Source of the DNA: Pontiellaceae bacterium B12227
Lineage (GTDB): Bacteria > Verrucomicrobiota > Kiritimatiellia > Kiritimatiellales > Pontiellaceae
Direction: 5' to 3'
DNA: 64,000 nucleotides
NCBI GenBank assembly: GCA_029432775.1
Contig: JAROAZ010000025.1
Location: 40,053 to 104,052 of the forward strand
Shown piece by piece: positions 35,505 through 44,089 of the stretch; within the stretch, counting starts at the first letter, position 1; every line of letters starts with the position of its first letter. The notes beneath the pieces are model-generated. The model was not told the origin of the DNA and did not search any database. It saw nothing but the letters and a program-made list of their open reading frames with translations. Both the position numbers and the translations under genes were made by a program.

Positions 35505-35522
35505 GAGGGCCGCAAGGCCCTC
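35505..35522 (+). promoter_or_regulatory. GCAA-loop hairpin after surface-protein gene
   Basis: GAGGGCC-GCAA-GGCCCTC, a 7-bp stem closed by a tetraloop, 10 bases after the stop. There is no T-tract, so termination is uncertain. Confidence 0.45.
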
Positions 35523-35525
35523 CGT

Positions 35526-35549
35526 GTGGCGCGATCACGCCATATGACA
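35526..35549 (+). promoter_or_regulatory. GTGGCG palindrome + ATGACA, copy 3
   Basis: GTGGCGCGATCACGCCAT then ATGACA, 83 bases before the PEP-CTERM gene start at 35632. Two positions deviate from perfect symmetry. Confidence 0.7.
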
Positions 35550-35631
35550 GTTTTTTTAACTTCGGTATTTTGACGTTCAAATATGGGTAGGCGTAGGTTC
35601 TTCCTGCTTGAATACAAAAAAAGGATAATAA

Positions 35632-36321
35632 ATGAAGAAAACGATAGGAATAATGTTGGGGCTGGGGCTTGCGGTTGCGGCCAATGCCGCGATCATTGAA
35701 GGTGATGTGATCTACGTTGATTTCGGTGCGAATGCCGCAGTCGGCAATTATAATCAGATCTACTCTGCCCAGATGAGTGTTGCCGACACGGTCCGCTTGT
35801 CGGACGGTGCAACTACCGGGGTGGGACTCGGCGTGACGGCGATCGGTTCTGTTGCAAGTCCTGTTGCGGACTTAAGTAGCCATTCAGCTGGTAATGCATT
35901 AAACACGACCGACGCAAATCTGTATGCCGATGGCATCGCAGCGAACGATACGACTGTCAACAATGATGACTCTATCACCATCACATTTACCGGTTTGGAT
36001 ACCTCTCTGACCTATGGCTTGGTTGGCGGGTTTTCGACGATAGCTTCCAAGGACCAGAACTTTGAAACCGTCTGGACGGTGGAGCAGGGGGATACGGATC
36101 CATCAGAGTTGTCTGATGCAACCATTGCTAGTGGTTATGTATCCTTCAGTGGCCTGGCCACCACAGATGGCACGTTGACTATCACACTGACCGATAATGC
36201 ATATAAGCATGCTGCTGTCAGCCAGTTGTCGTTAACGGCTATTCCGGAACCGGCGACGCTGGGGCTGGTTGCCGCATTCGGTGGAGCGGTTCTGTTTATC
36301 CGCCGTCGGTTCATGCTGTAA
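35632..36321 (+). CDS. PEP-CTERM sorting-domain protein
   Basis: 229 residues: signal peptide (GLAVAANA), one IDFG module (VIYVDFGANAAVGNYNQ) and a PEP-CTERM tail IPEPATLGLVAAFGGAVLFIRRR. The tail is almost identical to that at 11156 although the modules differ more, so tail and module have separate histories or the tail is under stronger constraint. AAAGGATAATAA lies just before the ATG. A terminator follows within 25 bases. It is the small partner of the 33257 gene. An exosortase elsewhere in the genome would be needed to process it. Confidence 0.92.
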   Translation: MKKTIGIMLGLGLAVAANAAIIEGDVIYVDFGANAAVGNYNQIYSAQMSVADTVRLSDGATTGVGLGVTAIGSVASPVADLSSHSAGNALNTTDANLYADGIAANDTTVNNDDSITITFTGLDTSLTYGLVGGFSTIASKDQNFETVWTVEQGDTDPSELSDATIASGYVSFSGLATTDGTLTITLTDNAYKHAAVSQLSLTAIPEPATLGLVAAFGGAVLFIRRRFML

Positions 36322-36343
36322 GCGTTCGATTTTTTCGAAAGGG

Positions 36344-36380
36344 AAAGCCGCCTGTTTTATTATGGGGCGGCTTTTTTTTG
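36344..36380 (+). terminator. Rho-independent terminator
   Basis: AAAGCCGCC and GGGCGGCTTT flank a short AT-rich loop, followed by a run of T's. It resembles the terminators after the other PEP-CTERM genes. Confidence 0.85.
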
Positions 36381-36393
36381 TTAGGGGGGAGAA

Positions 36394-36438
36394 ACGGCGC
36401 AGAGAATTATTCTACGTAGCACGGTGCTCTGCGCCGTG
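36394..36438. repeat. Dispersed GGCGCAGAG inverted element, copy 3
   Basis: ACGGCGCAGAG and CTCTGCGCCGT are inverted; bases 36415-36437 are the exact reverse complement of the element at 15190-15212. It ends 37 bases before the sulfatase start. Confidence 0.8.
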
Positions 36439-36474
36439 TTCTAGCGGAGAGAATCGTTGCCACGAGGGTTGAAT

Positions 36475-39400
36475 ATGAAAAAGTGGATTTGTTTGTTGTT
36501 GGGGTTCGGGGTGAGCGTTTTGTCCGTTCAGGCAGAAATTTCTGTGGGGCAGACCATCGGCATCGACTTTGGGTCAATCGCACCGGCGGCGGGACAGAAC
36601 TTTAACAACTACTCAGATGTGACGATTGCGGACGGAGCCGTCGAATCATTTCCTGGTACCCTGATCGACACCGCCGGTAGCGATGTGACTGGAGTAGGTT
36701 TCAGCGTGTCGAACGCCACGGGGCAGGCTACGGGACGGGCCACTGCGAGTCCGGGTGTTGAGGGGGCCGGTTTGATGACGGACAGCACCGTCTACAGTGA
36801 CTGGCTCATTTCAAATCAGTCGTCAGGATATACGCTCGATTCCGACGGCCATTTTGTATTTACCTTCACGGGCCTGGACGACAATCTGGCTTACGACCTC
36901 ACAGGCGGGTTCGATAGTGATAATGCCAATTTCGATGCCATCTGGTCAGCGGATGGCCAAAGCTTCACCACGGTTCCGGCCGGCAGTGTCGGCTACGGAA
37001 CCCTGAGCGGGCTCACGACCGACGGCAGCGGCAATCTGGAGATTAAGGTTGCCAGAAATACGCTGCACGTTACCGCCGCCGGTTTGACGCTGACCGCCGT
37101 CACGCCACCCTTGCCGTCGATGGAGTCGGGCGATGCGATTTGCGTGGACTTCGGCACAACGGTTCCAACCATTGGAAACTATAACGTCATCAACAGCGGG
37201 CTGCTTTCCCTTACAAACCTCATGCTCTTTTCGGACGGTTCTGCTGTCGGGGTTCATCTGGATGTGACGGCGACCAATCCGTTCGACAACGCCGGCAATG
37301 CTGCGTCGACCGCGGGGCTGATCAATATCAATACCACCGATGCGGATGTCTATGCGGACGGATTCCTGAGTGCCTATACTGCGGGGGCGGACAACGACAT
37401 CATCACGCTGACCTTCACCGGCCTGGATGACAATCTATATTACGACCTTTCCGGAGCGCTGGCCCGCAGCTCGAGCCCTGATAACTTTTCGACGACGTGG
37501 TCCGTTGTCGGCGCATCCTCCCAGATCTCCGCCGGCACGGCCGCAAACGGGCATGTTGAGTTTAAGAGCCTGATGTCCTCCGGCGGAACGCTGGTTGTGA
37601 CCCTCACAGACAATGTCCGCCAGTCCGGTCTGGCCCAGCTGGTGCTCGTGGCCACGGATATTCCGCCGGTGAGTGAGCTTCCGCTTGCACCCGAACTTCC
37701 CGACGGCGTAACCGTCTATTTTTCCCCGACGACGACCGATGCCGTTGTCGTGACGGCGGATCTCGACGCCGTGACCCTCGGCGGCAGCTGGGATGCCTCG
37801 TTGTCCGGCACGAGCCAGTTTTCTGCAAACAACGCAGACGGCTTTCGCTACGCGATGGACGGGGCGTCGGTTCAGGGCGACTATATGGAGCTGATTCTCG
37901 ATCAGGGCCTCGATTTTTTCACAACCGACGTTGCGATCAATTTTGAGATGCTGGCCACGCGGGCTTCATCCGCCGACGATAAACACACCACGCTGATCGG
38001 GTTTGACGGCACCAACGAAATCTTTCGCCTAAAATATGTTTCGCATTCCACACTTGCCCAGGACCTGATTACGGTGACCACAGGAGACGGCGACGAGTCG
38101 ATGGGCTTTACGCCCTTAAAACACATCGGCCCGACCCTGACTCCTTCGGGGCTGCAGGACTTCCGTATCATCCTTTCCGGCGGGCAGGTGAGCTTCAACG
38201 GTTCCAGTCTGACCGCGCAGGATGGTCCGGTCCTTAACTCCGCACAGACCCTGACCTCGCTGCGCTGGGAGATCACCGGAAGCAACACCGAATATCAGGG
38301 CTTCTGGCTCGATGACATCCGCATCTGGGACGGGCTGCCGGATGCCCCGCGTGCCGCGACCGACCGGCCGAACGTTATTTTTGTTCTGATGGACGATATG
38401 GGCTACAGCGATATCAGCTGCTACGGCGCAATCAAGCTGGATACTCCCAATCTGGATTCCCTGGCGTCGGACGGGTTGCAGTTTACGACGTTCCTTTCGG
38501 CTGCCAATGTCTGTTCGCCTTCGCGGGCCGCATTTTTGACCGGGGCCTATCCCTCGCGCTGCGGGATTCCCATGGCGGTCAACGAACCGTTGCAGAACCA
38601 CTGGTTCCTCGGACTCGATCCGGATGAGATCACCATCGCTGAGCAGTGCAGAACGCGCGGCTATAAAACATATATGGTGGGCAAATGGCACCTGGGCACG
38701 GAGGATGTGTTTCTTCCCTTTAACCAGGGCTTTGATCGGTGGCTTGGAACGTGGGGCAATGGAGGGGCGCTCTATGACGACAACGAGGTCATCTATTCGA
38801 CGTTCCCGCAAGCGATCCTGACCGGCCTGTACACCCGGCGCCTTCGGGAGCATATTCGCGATGCGAAAGATCAGCCGTTTTTTATCTACTACGCTCACAA
38901 CTATCCGCACACCCCGTACACCGAGGGGAATGCCTTTGACGGATCCACCGGCAGCGGGACGAGGTCCGATGTCATCAAGGAAGTGGACTGGAGCATCGGG
39001 CAGATGGTGGCCGAACTGGAGGCGCAGGGCATTCTGGATAACACGATGATTGTCTTTTCGTCCGATAACGGCGCGGTGCCGCCGTCCAGCTATGGCAATG
39101 CGCCGTTCCGGGGTTCTAAATATGTTACCTGGGAGGGCGGGCACCGAGTGCCGTTTATCGTTTACTGGAAAGGTCAGATCCAAACGCCCGGTGAGCTGGA
39201 CGATCCGCAGGTCTGGGCCATGGATCTGTTCCCGACCGTGAGCGAGCTCGTAGGGGCCGACGTTCCGGACGACCGGGTCTATGACGGCACCAGCCTGGTA
39301 CCGCTTTTTTCTAACGGGGCAATCGACCGCGCCGCGGATGAACCGTTCTATTACTACACCGGCGACAATCTGCAGTGCGTGCGTTCCGGAGATTGGAAAC

Positions 39401-40584
39401 TGCATATTCCCCGCACCGAATATCAACTGCCCTGGTGGGATCAGATCAAGCCGCCGCCGTCGATCTATCAGCTGTACGACTTAGCGAATGATGTGCATGA
39501 GGACACGGATGTGTCGTCTGCGAATCCGGATATTGTGGCGGCGTTGAGTAACCTGGCCGCAAACATCATCCTCGAACTCGGGAATCCGGATCCGGACACC
39601 GGGGTCATGGTTTGGGGCAGCGGCCAGCGCGGAACCGGCACGCTCTTTCCCGAAGTGACGACCATCGTCAATCATGAGTCTGACTACAGCTACGTATATG
39701 ACTGGAATACGCTCTCCGCTGCCGAAAAGGGGCGGGGTGCAACACGCGAAGGGATGGACGGCGTCATCGATGCCGCCAATGAATATATTGACGCATCCGG
39801 TTTCCCCTATGGTTGGCAGTATCTGGAATCCACAGCCCCCGCCGGCGGGGTCGAAGTGGCCATGACCTCCGGTTCAACGGTCGGAACGCAGGGCAATACC
39901 GGCTTTGCCGGAACAGCTTCCGCCGCGCTGATCGGAAGCGCCTCGACGGGAACGTTCGCCATCGACGCGGCCAATACCGCCAATGGCGGTGTCGCGGGGA
40001 CGGATCTTCTGATCGTTCCCGATGACTATGTCATCGTCCGCTATACCATCGATGAATACGATGTCTGCCTTGGGAAAACCCGCGCAACCATCAGCGGCAG
40101 CTTCCGCGACCTGGTCGGCGGAACGTCGGACGATTCCGTGACCGCCCAGATCTTCGTCAACGACACCGAGCTGTTCTCGGCCACGGGCGCGAACGGACAG
40201 CTCACGAAGGTGAACGGAACATTTAATCTAAGCGATGTCGCCGTGGTCGCAGGCGACACCATAAGCTTTGTGATCGGCAGTAATGGAGACAGCTCCGGCG
40301 ACGAGGTGGCCCTGACAGCCGCATTCGAGTTCATGGTCAGCACGGACCCAGCGGATCAGGTGGCCGTCCTCGACTCTGGGGTCGTTTTTTTCGCCGGGCT
40401 CGCCGCGCTGCAGTTCAGCGGCACACCCGGCCAGGGCTACCGTATCGAATGGACAGCTGACCTCAACGTTTCCAATGATTGGAAAACGGTCGATCAGTTA
40501 CCCTTCCTACCGACCACGCCATACAGTGTGTATGTTGCTGCCGCTGAAGATCAGGGCTTCTGGCGGATCAAGCTGGATGAATGA
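36475..40584 (+). CDS. Giant modular secreted sulfatase
   Basis: About 1369 residues from ATG 36475 (CGAGGG upstream; frame open from 36457). Signal peptide (VSVLSVQA), two IDFG modules (about 21-205, TIGIDFGSIAPAAG; about 220-395, AICVDFGTTVPTIG), a LamG/concanavalin-like domain (about 405-605), a sulfatase (about 615-1040), a carbohydrate-binding-like beta domain (about 1110-1290) and a C-terminal YRIEWTADLN-type domain. Sulfatase motifs: LMDDMGYSDISCYG, CSPSR (Cys680), GKWHLG with His present, NYPHTP and SSDNGA. The architecture, modules on both sides of the enzyme, differs from the two leader-sulfatase fusions at the start of the window. Two TTCC..TTGGAA palindromes lie inside (37163 and 40469). 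It probably works on an extracellular sulfated polysaccharide; the substrate is unknown. Confidence 0.88.
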   Translation: MKKWICLLLGFGVSVLSVQAEISVGQTIGIDFGSIAPAAGQNFNNYSDVTIADGAVESFPGTLIDTAGSDVTGVGFSVSNATGQATGRATASPGVEGAGLMTDSTVYSDWLISNQSSGYTLDSDGHFVFTFTGLDDNLAYDLTGGFDSDNANFDAIWSADGQSFTTVPAGSVGYGTLSGLTTDGSGNLEIKVARNTLHVTAAGLTLTAVTPPLPSMESGDAICVDFGTTVPTIGNYNVINSGLLSLTNLMLFSDGSAVGVHLDVTATNPFDNAGNAASTAGLININTTDADVYADGFLSAYTAGADNDIITLTFTGLDDNLYYDLSGALARSSSPDNFSTTWSVVGASSQISAGTAANGHVEFKSLMSSGGTLVVTLTDNVRQSGLAQLVLVATDIPPVSELPLAPELPDGVTVYFSPTTTDAVVVTADLDAVTLGGSWDASLSGTSQFSANNADGFRYAMDGASVQGDYMELILDQGLDFFTTDVAINFEMLATRASSADDKHTTLIGFDGTNEIFRLKYVSHSTLAQDLITVTTGDGDESMGFTPLKHIGPTLTPSGLQDFRIILSGGQVSFNGSSLTAQDGPVLNSAQTLTSLRWEITGSNTEYQGFWLDDIRIWDGLPDAPRAATDRPNVIFVLMDDMGYSDISCYGAIKLDTPNLDSLASDGLQFTTFLSAANVCSPSRAAFLTGAYPSRCGIPMAVNEPLQNHWFLGLDPDEITIAEQCRTRGYKTYMVGKWHLGTEDVFLPFNQGFDRWLGTWGNGGALYDDNEVIYSTFPQAILTGLYTRRLREHIRDAKDQPFFIYYAHNYPHTPYTEGNAFDGSTGSGTRSDVIKEVDWSIGQMVAELEAQGILDNTMIVFSSDNGAVPPSSYGNAPFRGSKYVTWEGGHRVPFIVYWKGQIQTPGELDDPQVWAMDLFPTVSELVGADVPDDRVYDGTSLVPLFSNGAIDRAADEPFYYYTGDNLQCVRSGDWKLHIPRTEYQLPWWDQIKPPPSIYQLYDLANDVHEDTDVSSANPDIVAALSNLAANIILELGNPDPDTGVMVWGSGQRGTGTLFPEVTTIVNHESDYSYVYDWNTLSAAEKGRGATREGMDGVIDAANEYIDASGFPYGWQYLESTAPAGGVEVAMTSGSTVGTQGNTGFAGTASAALIGSASTGTFAIDAANTANGGVAGTDLLIVPDDYVIVRYTIDEYDVCLGKTRATISGSFRDLVGGTSDDSVTAQIFVNDTELFSATGANGQLTKVNGTFNLSDVAVVAGDTISFVIGSNGDSSGDEVALTAAFEFMVSTDPADQVAVLDSGVVFFAGLAALQFSGTPGQGYRIEWTADLNVSNDWKTVDQLPFLPTTPYSVYVAAAEDQGFWRIKLDE
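37163..37178. repeat. Dispersed palindrome TTCCAACCATTGGAAA
   Basis: Exact consensus match encoding VPTIGN at the conserved loop of the second IDFG module; related modules read APAVAN or APTVAN without the palindrome. Confidence 0.75.
40469..40485. repeat. Dispersed palindrome TTTCCAATGATTGGAAA
   Basis: Identical over 17 bases to the intergenic copy at 25075-25091, but here encoding VSNDWK. Confidence 0.8.
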
Positions 40585-40890
40585 TGGTTTGAACCACACC
40601 ATCCTGCCCGAGCGGAAGGAATTGCCGCGAATAAACACGGATGCTGAAACAGCAAGAGTTAATTCATCTGCGACTCATGGTGCTTCGAGCTGGAAACCGA
40701 TCTGAACCTGCTGAAGCGAACTAATCCCTCGCAGAGGCGCAGAGTACGCGGAGACTTAATTATCTGCTCTGCGATCTCTGCACCTTTGCGAGGAATATAC
40801 CGATTGCAAAGTGAATAGAGCATCATGCGGATGAATGCTGTAGCTGTCTGTTATCAGTGTCTATCTGTGTTCATCTGTGGTTCATACCCT
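40585..40890. repeat. Nested inverted repeat-phrase region
   Basis: No gene in these 306 bases. Inner pair: CCTCGCAGAGGCGCAGAG (about 40728) against TCTCTGCACCTTTGCGAGG (about 40776), inverted. Outer pair: CGCGAATAAACACGGATG (about 40628) against GTGTTCATCTGTGGTTC (about 40867), inverted and more diverged. It separates convergent genes, so it may also stop transcription. Phrases of this kind occur between genes in many bacteria, from general knowledge. Confidence 0.6.
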
Positions 40891-41550
40891 TCAGTTGTTG
40901 CGAGGGAAGAGGCCGACTTTGTAGGCCTTGGAGATGGCAGCTGCGGCGTTGGGCACCTGAAGCTTTTCGTAGATGCGGCGCATGTAGTTGTCTACGGTGT
41001 GGGTGCTGATATCGAGCCGTGCAGCGATTTCTTTTTTAACCAACCCTTCGCCGAGTAGGGTCAGGACGCTGAGTTCCCGTTCCGAAAGCGTGTTGTCTGT
41101 ATTCCGCGGCTCGTCGCATAGGATGTTCAGCATATAGCGGGCAACCTTCGGATCGATCGGGGCGCCGCCCTTCAAGACGGTCCGGATTCCGGCGATCAAC
41201 TGGTCGCCGGTAGAGGCTTTCAGCAGATAGCCGGAGGCACCGGCACTGATGGCCGCGAGCACATCCGATTCACGGTCGGACTGAGTCAGGACAATAATGG
41301 GAGTTTTCGGGGACAGTTTTTTTAACAAGGGCAGGGCTTCGATTCCGTTCAGCCCCGGCAGGTTAAGGTCCAGCAGCATGATGTCCGGGATATTGTCCGG
41401 TAGGTCCTGTTCCAGAAAGTGCAGCCCCTGGTCGGCCGTGCCGAACTGGTGGGCGAGCACGATGTCCTCCGTTGTGCTGAGCACCAGTTCAACACTTTCG
41501 CGGTATTCGGGGTGGTCTTCCACCAGCATGACGTTGATTTTTCGTTTCAT
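40891..41550 (-). CDS. NarL/FixJ-type response regulator
   Basis: 219 residues. A receiver domain begins INVMLVEDHPEYR (acidic pocket Glu11/Asp12), with Asp61 in DIMLLDLNLPG as the phosphorylation site, Thr in VLTQSD and Lys in GYLLK; a LuxR-type helix-turn-helix follows (LSERELSVLTLLGEGLVKKEIAARLDISTHTVDNYMRRIYEKL). It should bind DNA once phosphorylated, probably by the discoidin-bearing kinase encoded upstream in the same operon. It is paralogous to 44090-44746. Between it and the kinase lie a four-helix-bundle gene and a tandem repeat, an unusual break in a kinase/regulator pair. Target genes cannot be told from sequence; the adjacent enzyme genes are candidates. Confidence 0.92.
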   Translation of the reverse strand: MKRKINVMLVEDHPEYRESVELVLSTTEDIVLAHQFGTADQGLHFLEQDLPDNIPDIMLLDLNLPGLNGIEALPLLKKLSPKTPIIVLTQSDRESDVLAAISAGASGYLLKASTGDQLIAGIRTVLKGGAPIDPKVARYMLNILCDEPRNTDNTLSERELSVLTLLGEGLVKKEIAARLDISTHTVDNYMRRIYEKLQVPNAAAAISKAYKVGLFPRNN

Positions 41551-41559
41551 AGGGATCCT

Positions 41560-41619
41560 TGTGTCGAGTGTCGGGGGTCGTGTGTCGAGTGTCGGGGGTC
41601 GTGTGTCGAGTGTCGGGGA
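41560..41619. repeat. Tandem 21-base repeat
   Basis: Nearly three copies of a 21-base unit starting TGTGTCGAGTGTCGGGGGTC. Related GTGTCGGG tracts occur at about 42030-42058 (inverted) and 43926-43957, so the repeat marks both ends of the kinase gene and the gap before the regulator. Confidence 0.85.
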
Positions 41620-41623
41620 TGGA

Positions 41624-42004
41624 TTAATGCCGAGAGCGGGTATCGTTGTTTGCTCTGAGAGTGTTGATTGTTTTTGTGAGCCGGGCGATAATTCTGTCTG
41701 CTAGTTGCACTCGCATCTCAATACATTCAGCGGAAAGCCAGTGTTTGAGGCGTTTGTAGCGCCCATGGGTTTCCCGAGCTGAGCCACGGGCAATATCTAG
41801 AAAACGGATATATTCGGTTCGACTAAGCCGTCCAAAGCCCTCCTCGATATTTGCACAAATCGAGTCAGCACTTCCTACCTGCTGCCCAATCAAACGATAG
41901 CATCGAGGATCTTTTTTCAGAATACCCATATCTTCCACGACGCAGACAAATAGTTGTACTGCGTCCTGGTAAGGCCCGAAATCTTCAACGCGATTACGAC
42001 TCAT
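41624..42004 (-). CDS. Four-helix-bundle protein (23S rRNA intervening-sequence family)
   Basis: 126 residues, all helical in appearance: RVEDFGPYQDAVQLFVCVVEDMG, the signature CYRLIGQQVGSADSICANIEEGFGR, then EYIRFLDIARGSARETHGRYKRLKHW. This is the S23/intervening-sequence family; relatives are found in 23S rRNA insertions and, as Avd, in diversity-generating retroelements. Neither context is present here: no reverse transcriptase and no rRNA were seen. The start is chosen at 42004 because ATGA overlaps the kinase stop, coupling translation; the open frame runs farther upstream inside the kinase gene. It is flanked on both sides by GTGTCGGG repeats, which suggests insertion into an existing kinase/regulator operon. 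Function is unknown. Confidence 0.85.
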   Translation of the reverse strand: MSRNRVEDFGPYQDAVQLFVCVVEDMGILKKDPRCYRLIGQQVGSADSICANIEEGFGRLSRTEYIRFLDIARGSARETHGRYKRLKHWLSAECIEMRVQLADRIIARLTKTINTLRANNDTRSRH

Positions 42005-44019
42005 TTGATGCCTCCTGATCTGTTTTTTCCGACCCGCGACACTCGACCCGCGACGCCCGCCGTGCGGCGGCGTAGCCGCAGGGTGATGCACGTTCCGCCT
42101 GCTGCAGGGGTTTCGGCGGTGAGCTTGGCGCGGAGCAGGCGTGCGCGCCGCTTCAGGGAAGGTGGCACTTGTCCGTTGAGGCCTTTCCCGTTGTCGCAGA
42201 TGGTGAGAAGCGTTTCTTTTGGTCCACCAGCGAGCCGTGTGCTGATCTCGCTGGCCCCGGAGTGCCGGCAAATGTTGACCAGGCTTTCCTTGTAAAACAG
42301 GAAGAGGTCGATGCGCGTGCGGGGTGGGAGCTGCTCCAGATACGATTCGTCCTCGATCGTGAAATCGTGCTGCAGGTTGGTGGTGATGCGTTGGGCGGCC
42401 CGCTTCATATCGGTGGTAAGTCCGATGTAGAGGTCGTCGGCTTCCAGCAGATTGGTGCAGTGACGCACGGCGGTTCCGGTGCGTTCGGTCAGATCCCTGA
42501 TCCGGCGGCTGAGTGTCTGCCACTGTTCGCTGGATTCGGCGTTCTGTGCGACATCGCTGATCAGCCCGATGGAGTGGAGATTGGCGCCGAGTTCATCGTG
42601 CAGATCGGCAGCAAAGCGCTGTTTCACTTTGGCCACATGCCGCATGCGAAGTATTCGATCGATAAGGATGGTTAAAACAGTGGCGACGGCCAGCACCCCG
42701 GCCGTCCAATACATGATTAAAAGGTTTCGTTTCTGGCGGGTATAGCGCGAGTTGAGCTCCGACATGAGGAGCGGGCGCTCCCGTTCCAGATCGTGGCGCC
42801 GGGCCAGCTGTTTCATCCATTCCCTTATGGGAAGAATTATCCCGAAATTGTTGCTTCCGTCCGTAATGGATTTCGTATGGCGGTTGCTTATGCCCTTCAG
42901 GGGAAACGTGACCTTCTTTCCCAATGCGACGTTCCGACCATTGGAAATGATCTCGAGTTCGGAAAAGTTGACATACCGGTTTTCATTGTCGGGAACCTTA
43001 TAGGGATCCGGCACAGAAAAGCGGATGTAGCGGCATCGGGTTACAGGCACGCCTTGTACAAGAATCGGGCCGGCGTCATAAATCGAGCTGAGGTGGTAGT
43101 CCAGCAGGGTGACAGCATCGGAAAAATCAGCCTCGTTGGCGCCTTCCACAACCAGGTGCCGCGGGAGCCCGTATTCAACCTTTTTGGGGAGCGGGATATG
43201 CTGCCTGACATCGGCAGCGCTATGGTAACGGATTTCGTCCACCGAAAAGCTCTCCCCCAGATCGAGAATGAACCGAAAGTTTCGTTTGGCCGGGAAGCGG
43301 GCCAGATAGGTGCGGCTTTTTTTTCCCTGGGCGGAATCCATCAGGAAGGGGGTGGACCCGTCGGTAAGCGCTTGTGCGGAGATCGCCTCACCACCCCAGT
43401 TCTGGGGCGAAGATGAAACACGGACGGGTTTGTTCCGCGCAACATTGCGGTCGCCGCTGAAGAGCATGATTTCTGATAAACCAAAGGTAAACTGATTGTC
43501 GATGTCAGATACAGACATTTGCGTTGATTGAACCCGCACCCACGCGACAGGCGTTGGCGGAATGGGAAATACCAGCGGCGCAACGCGCGGCAGGAGGGCC
43601 TCTTCAGGACCGAAACGCGCAATTACTTTTCCCTCGGTGTCTTCTTCCGCTCCGGCTATCACCTCGAACGCCACGGGAAAACCGGATGCCTGTGGGCCCG
43701 TATCGGCGTAGTTCCACAGAATCGGAACCAGTACGATCTGGTCAATGGATGTGTTTTCCGGAAGACGGATTTCTGCCCATTCAGAATGATCAGGCGTTTT
43801 CCATCCCCTCGAACTCCATCCAATACTGCCGGCGGTGCGGCGCGGGGTAAACCGGGCGAGCCGCCCGAGCTCGGCATCGAGCGAAGACAGCCGCTCTTCG
43901 AGCTGCGTCAGGGTGGGGGGAGAGGGTGTCGAGGGTCGGGTGTCGGGTGTCGGGTCTGTCCCGGCGTGGCAGAACGCCGTCAGCAGGCAGAAAGCAAGGG
44001 GTTTTGCAAAAGGGTACAT
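42001..44019 (-). CDS. Discoidin-type sensor histidine kinase (NarX-like)
   Basis: 672 residues: signal peptide (to FCHAG), a large extracytoplasmic region with two beta-sandwich, F5/8-type (discoidin-like) segments (about 60-190 and 195-370; NVARNKPVRVSSS and NVALGKKVTFPL are typical), a transmembrane helix near 430-453, a HisKA_3 domain DLHDELGANLHSIGL with His474, and an HATPase domain (ESLVNICRHSGASE, ICDNGKGLNG). Discoidin domains often bind sugars, so a polysaccharide signal is a reasonable inference. Both ends include translated repeat: GTDPTPDTRPSTPSPP after the leader and GVAGRVSRVGK at the C-terminus. The stop overlaps the next start. Partner is probably the 40891 regulator. Confidence 0.88.
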   Translation of the reverse strand: MYPFAKPLAFCLLTAFCHAGTDPTPDTRPSTPSPPTLTQLEERLSSLDAELGRLARFTPRRTAGSIGWSSRGWKTPDHSEWAEIRLPENTSIDQIVLVPILWNYADTGPQASGFPVAFEVIAGAEEDTEGKVIARFGPEEALLPRVAPLVFPIPPTPVAWVRVQSTQMSVSDIDNQFTFGLSEIMLFSGDRNVARNKPVRVSSSPQNWGGEAISAQALTDGSTPFLMDSAQGKKSRTYLARFPAKRNFRFILDLGESFSVDEIRYHSAADVRQHIPLPKKVEYGLPRHLVVEGANEADFSDAVTLLDYHLSSIYDAGPILVQGVPVTRCRYIRFSVPDPYKVPDNENRYVNFSELEIISNGRNVALGKKVTFPLKGISNRHTKSITDGSNNFGIILPIREWMKQLARRHDLERERPLLMSELNSRYTRQKRNLLIMYWTAGVLAVATVLTILIDRILRMRHVAKVKQRFAADLHDELGANLHSIGLISDVAQNAESSEQWQTLSRRIRDLTERTGTAVRHCTNLLEADDLYIGLTTDMKRAAQRITTNLQHDFTIEDESYLEQLPPRTRIDLFLFYKESLVNICRHSGASEISTRLAGGPKETLLTICDNGKGLNGQVPPSLKRRARLLRAKLTAETPAAGGTCITLRLRRRTAGVAGRVSRVGKNRSGGIK
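42932..42947. repeat. Dispersed palindrome TTCCGACCATTGGAAA
   Basis: Exact consensus match; on the kinase coding strand it encodes part of IISNGRNV. Confidence 0.7.
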
Positions 44020-44089
44020 TCAGATTGTTTAGGCTGTCGCATCCCGATGTGCAACCTATTTCCTTATCACTTCTTCCTGGAGTCGCGGG

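Noticed and set aside
41624..42004. Avd-like accessory protein of a diversity-generating retroelement
   Set aside because: The fold family fits, but no reverse transcriptase and no template/variable repeat pair were seen nearby.
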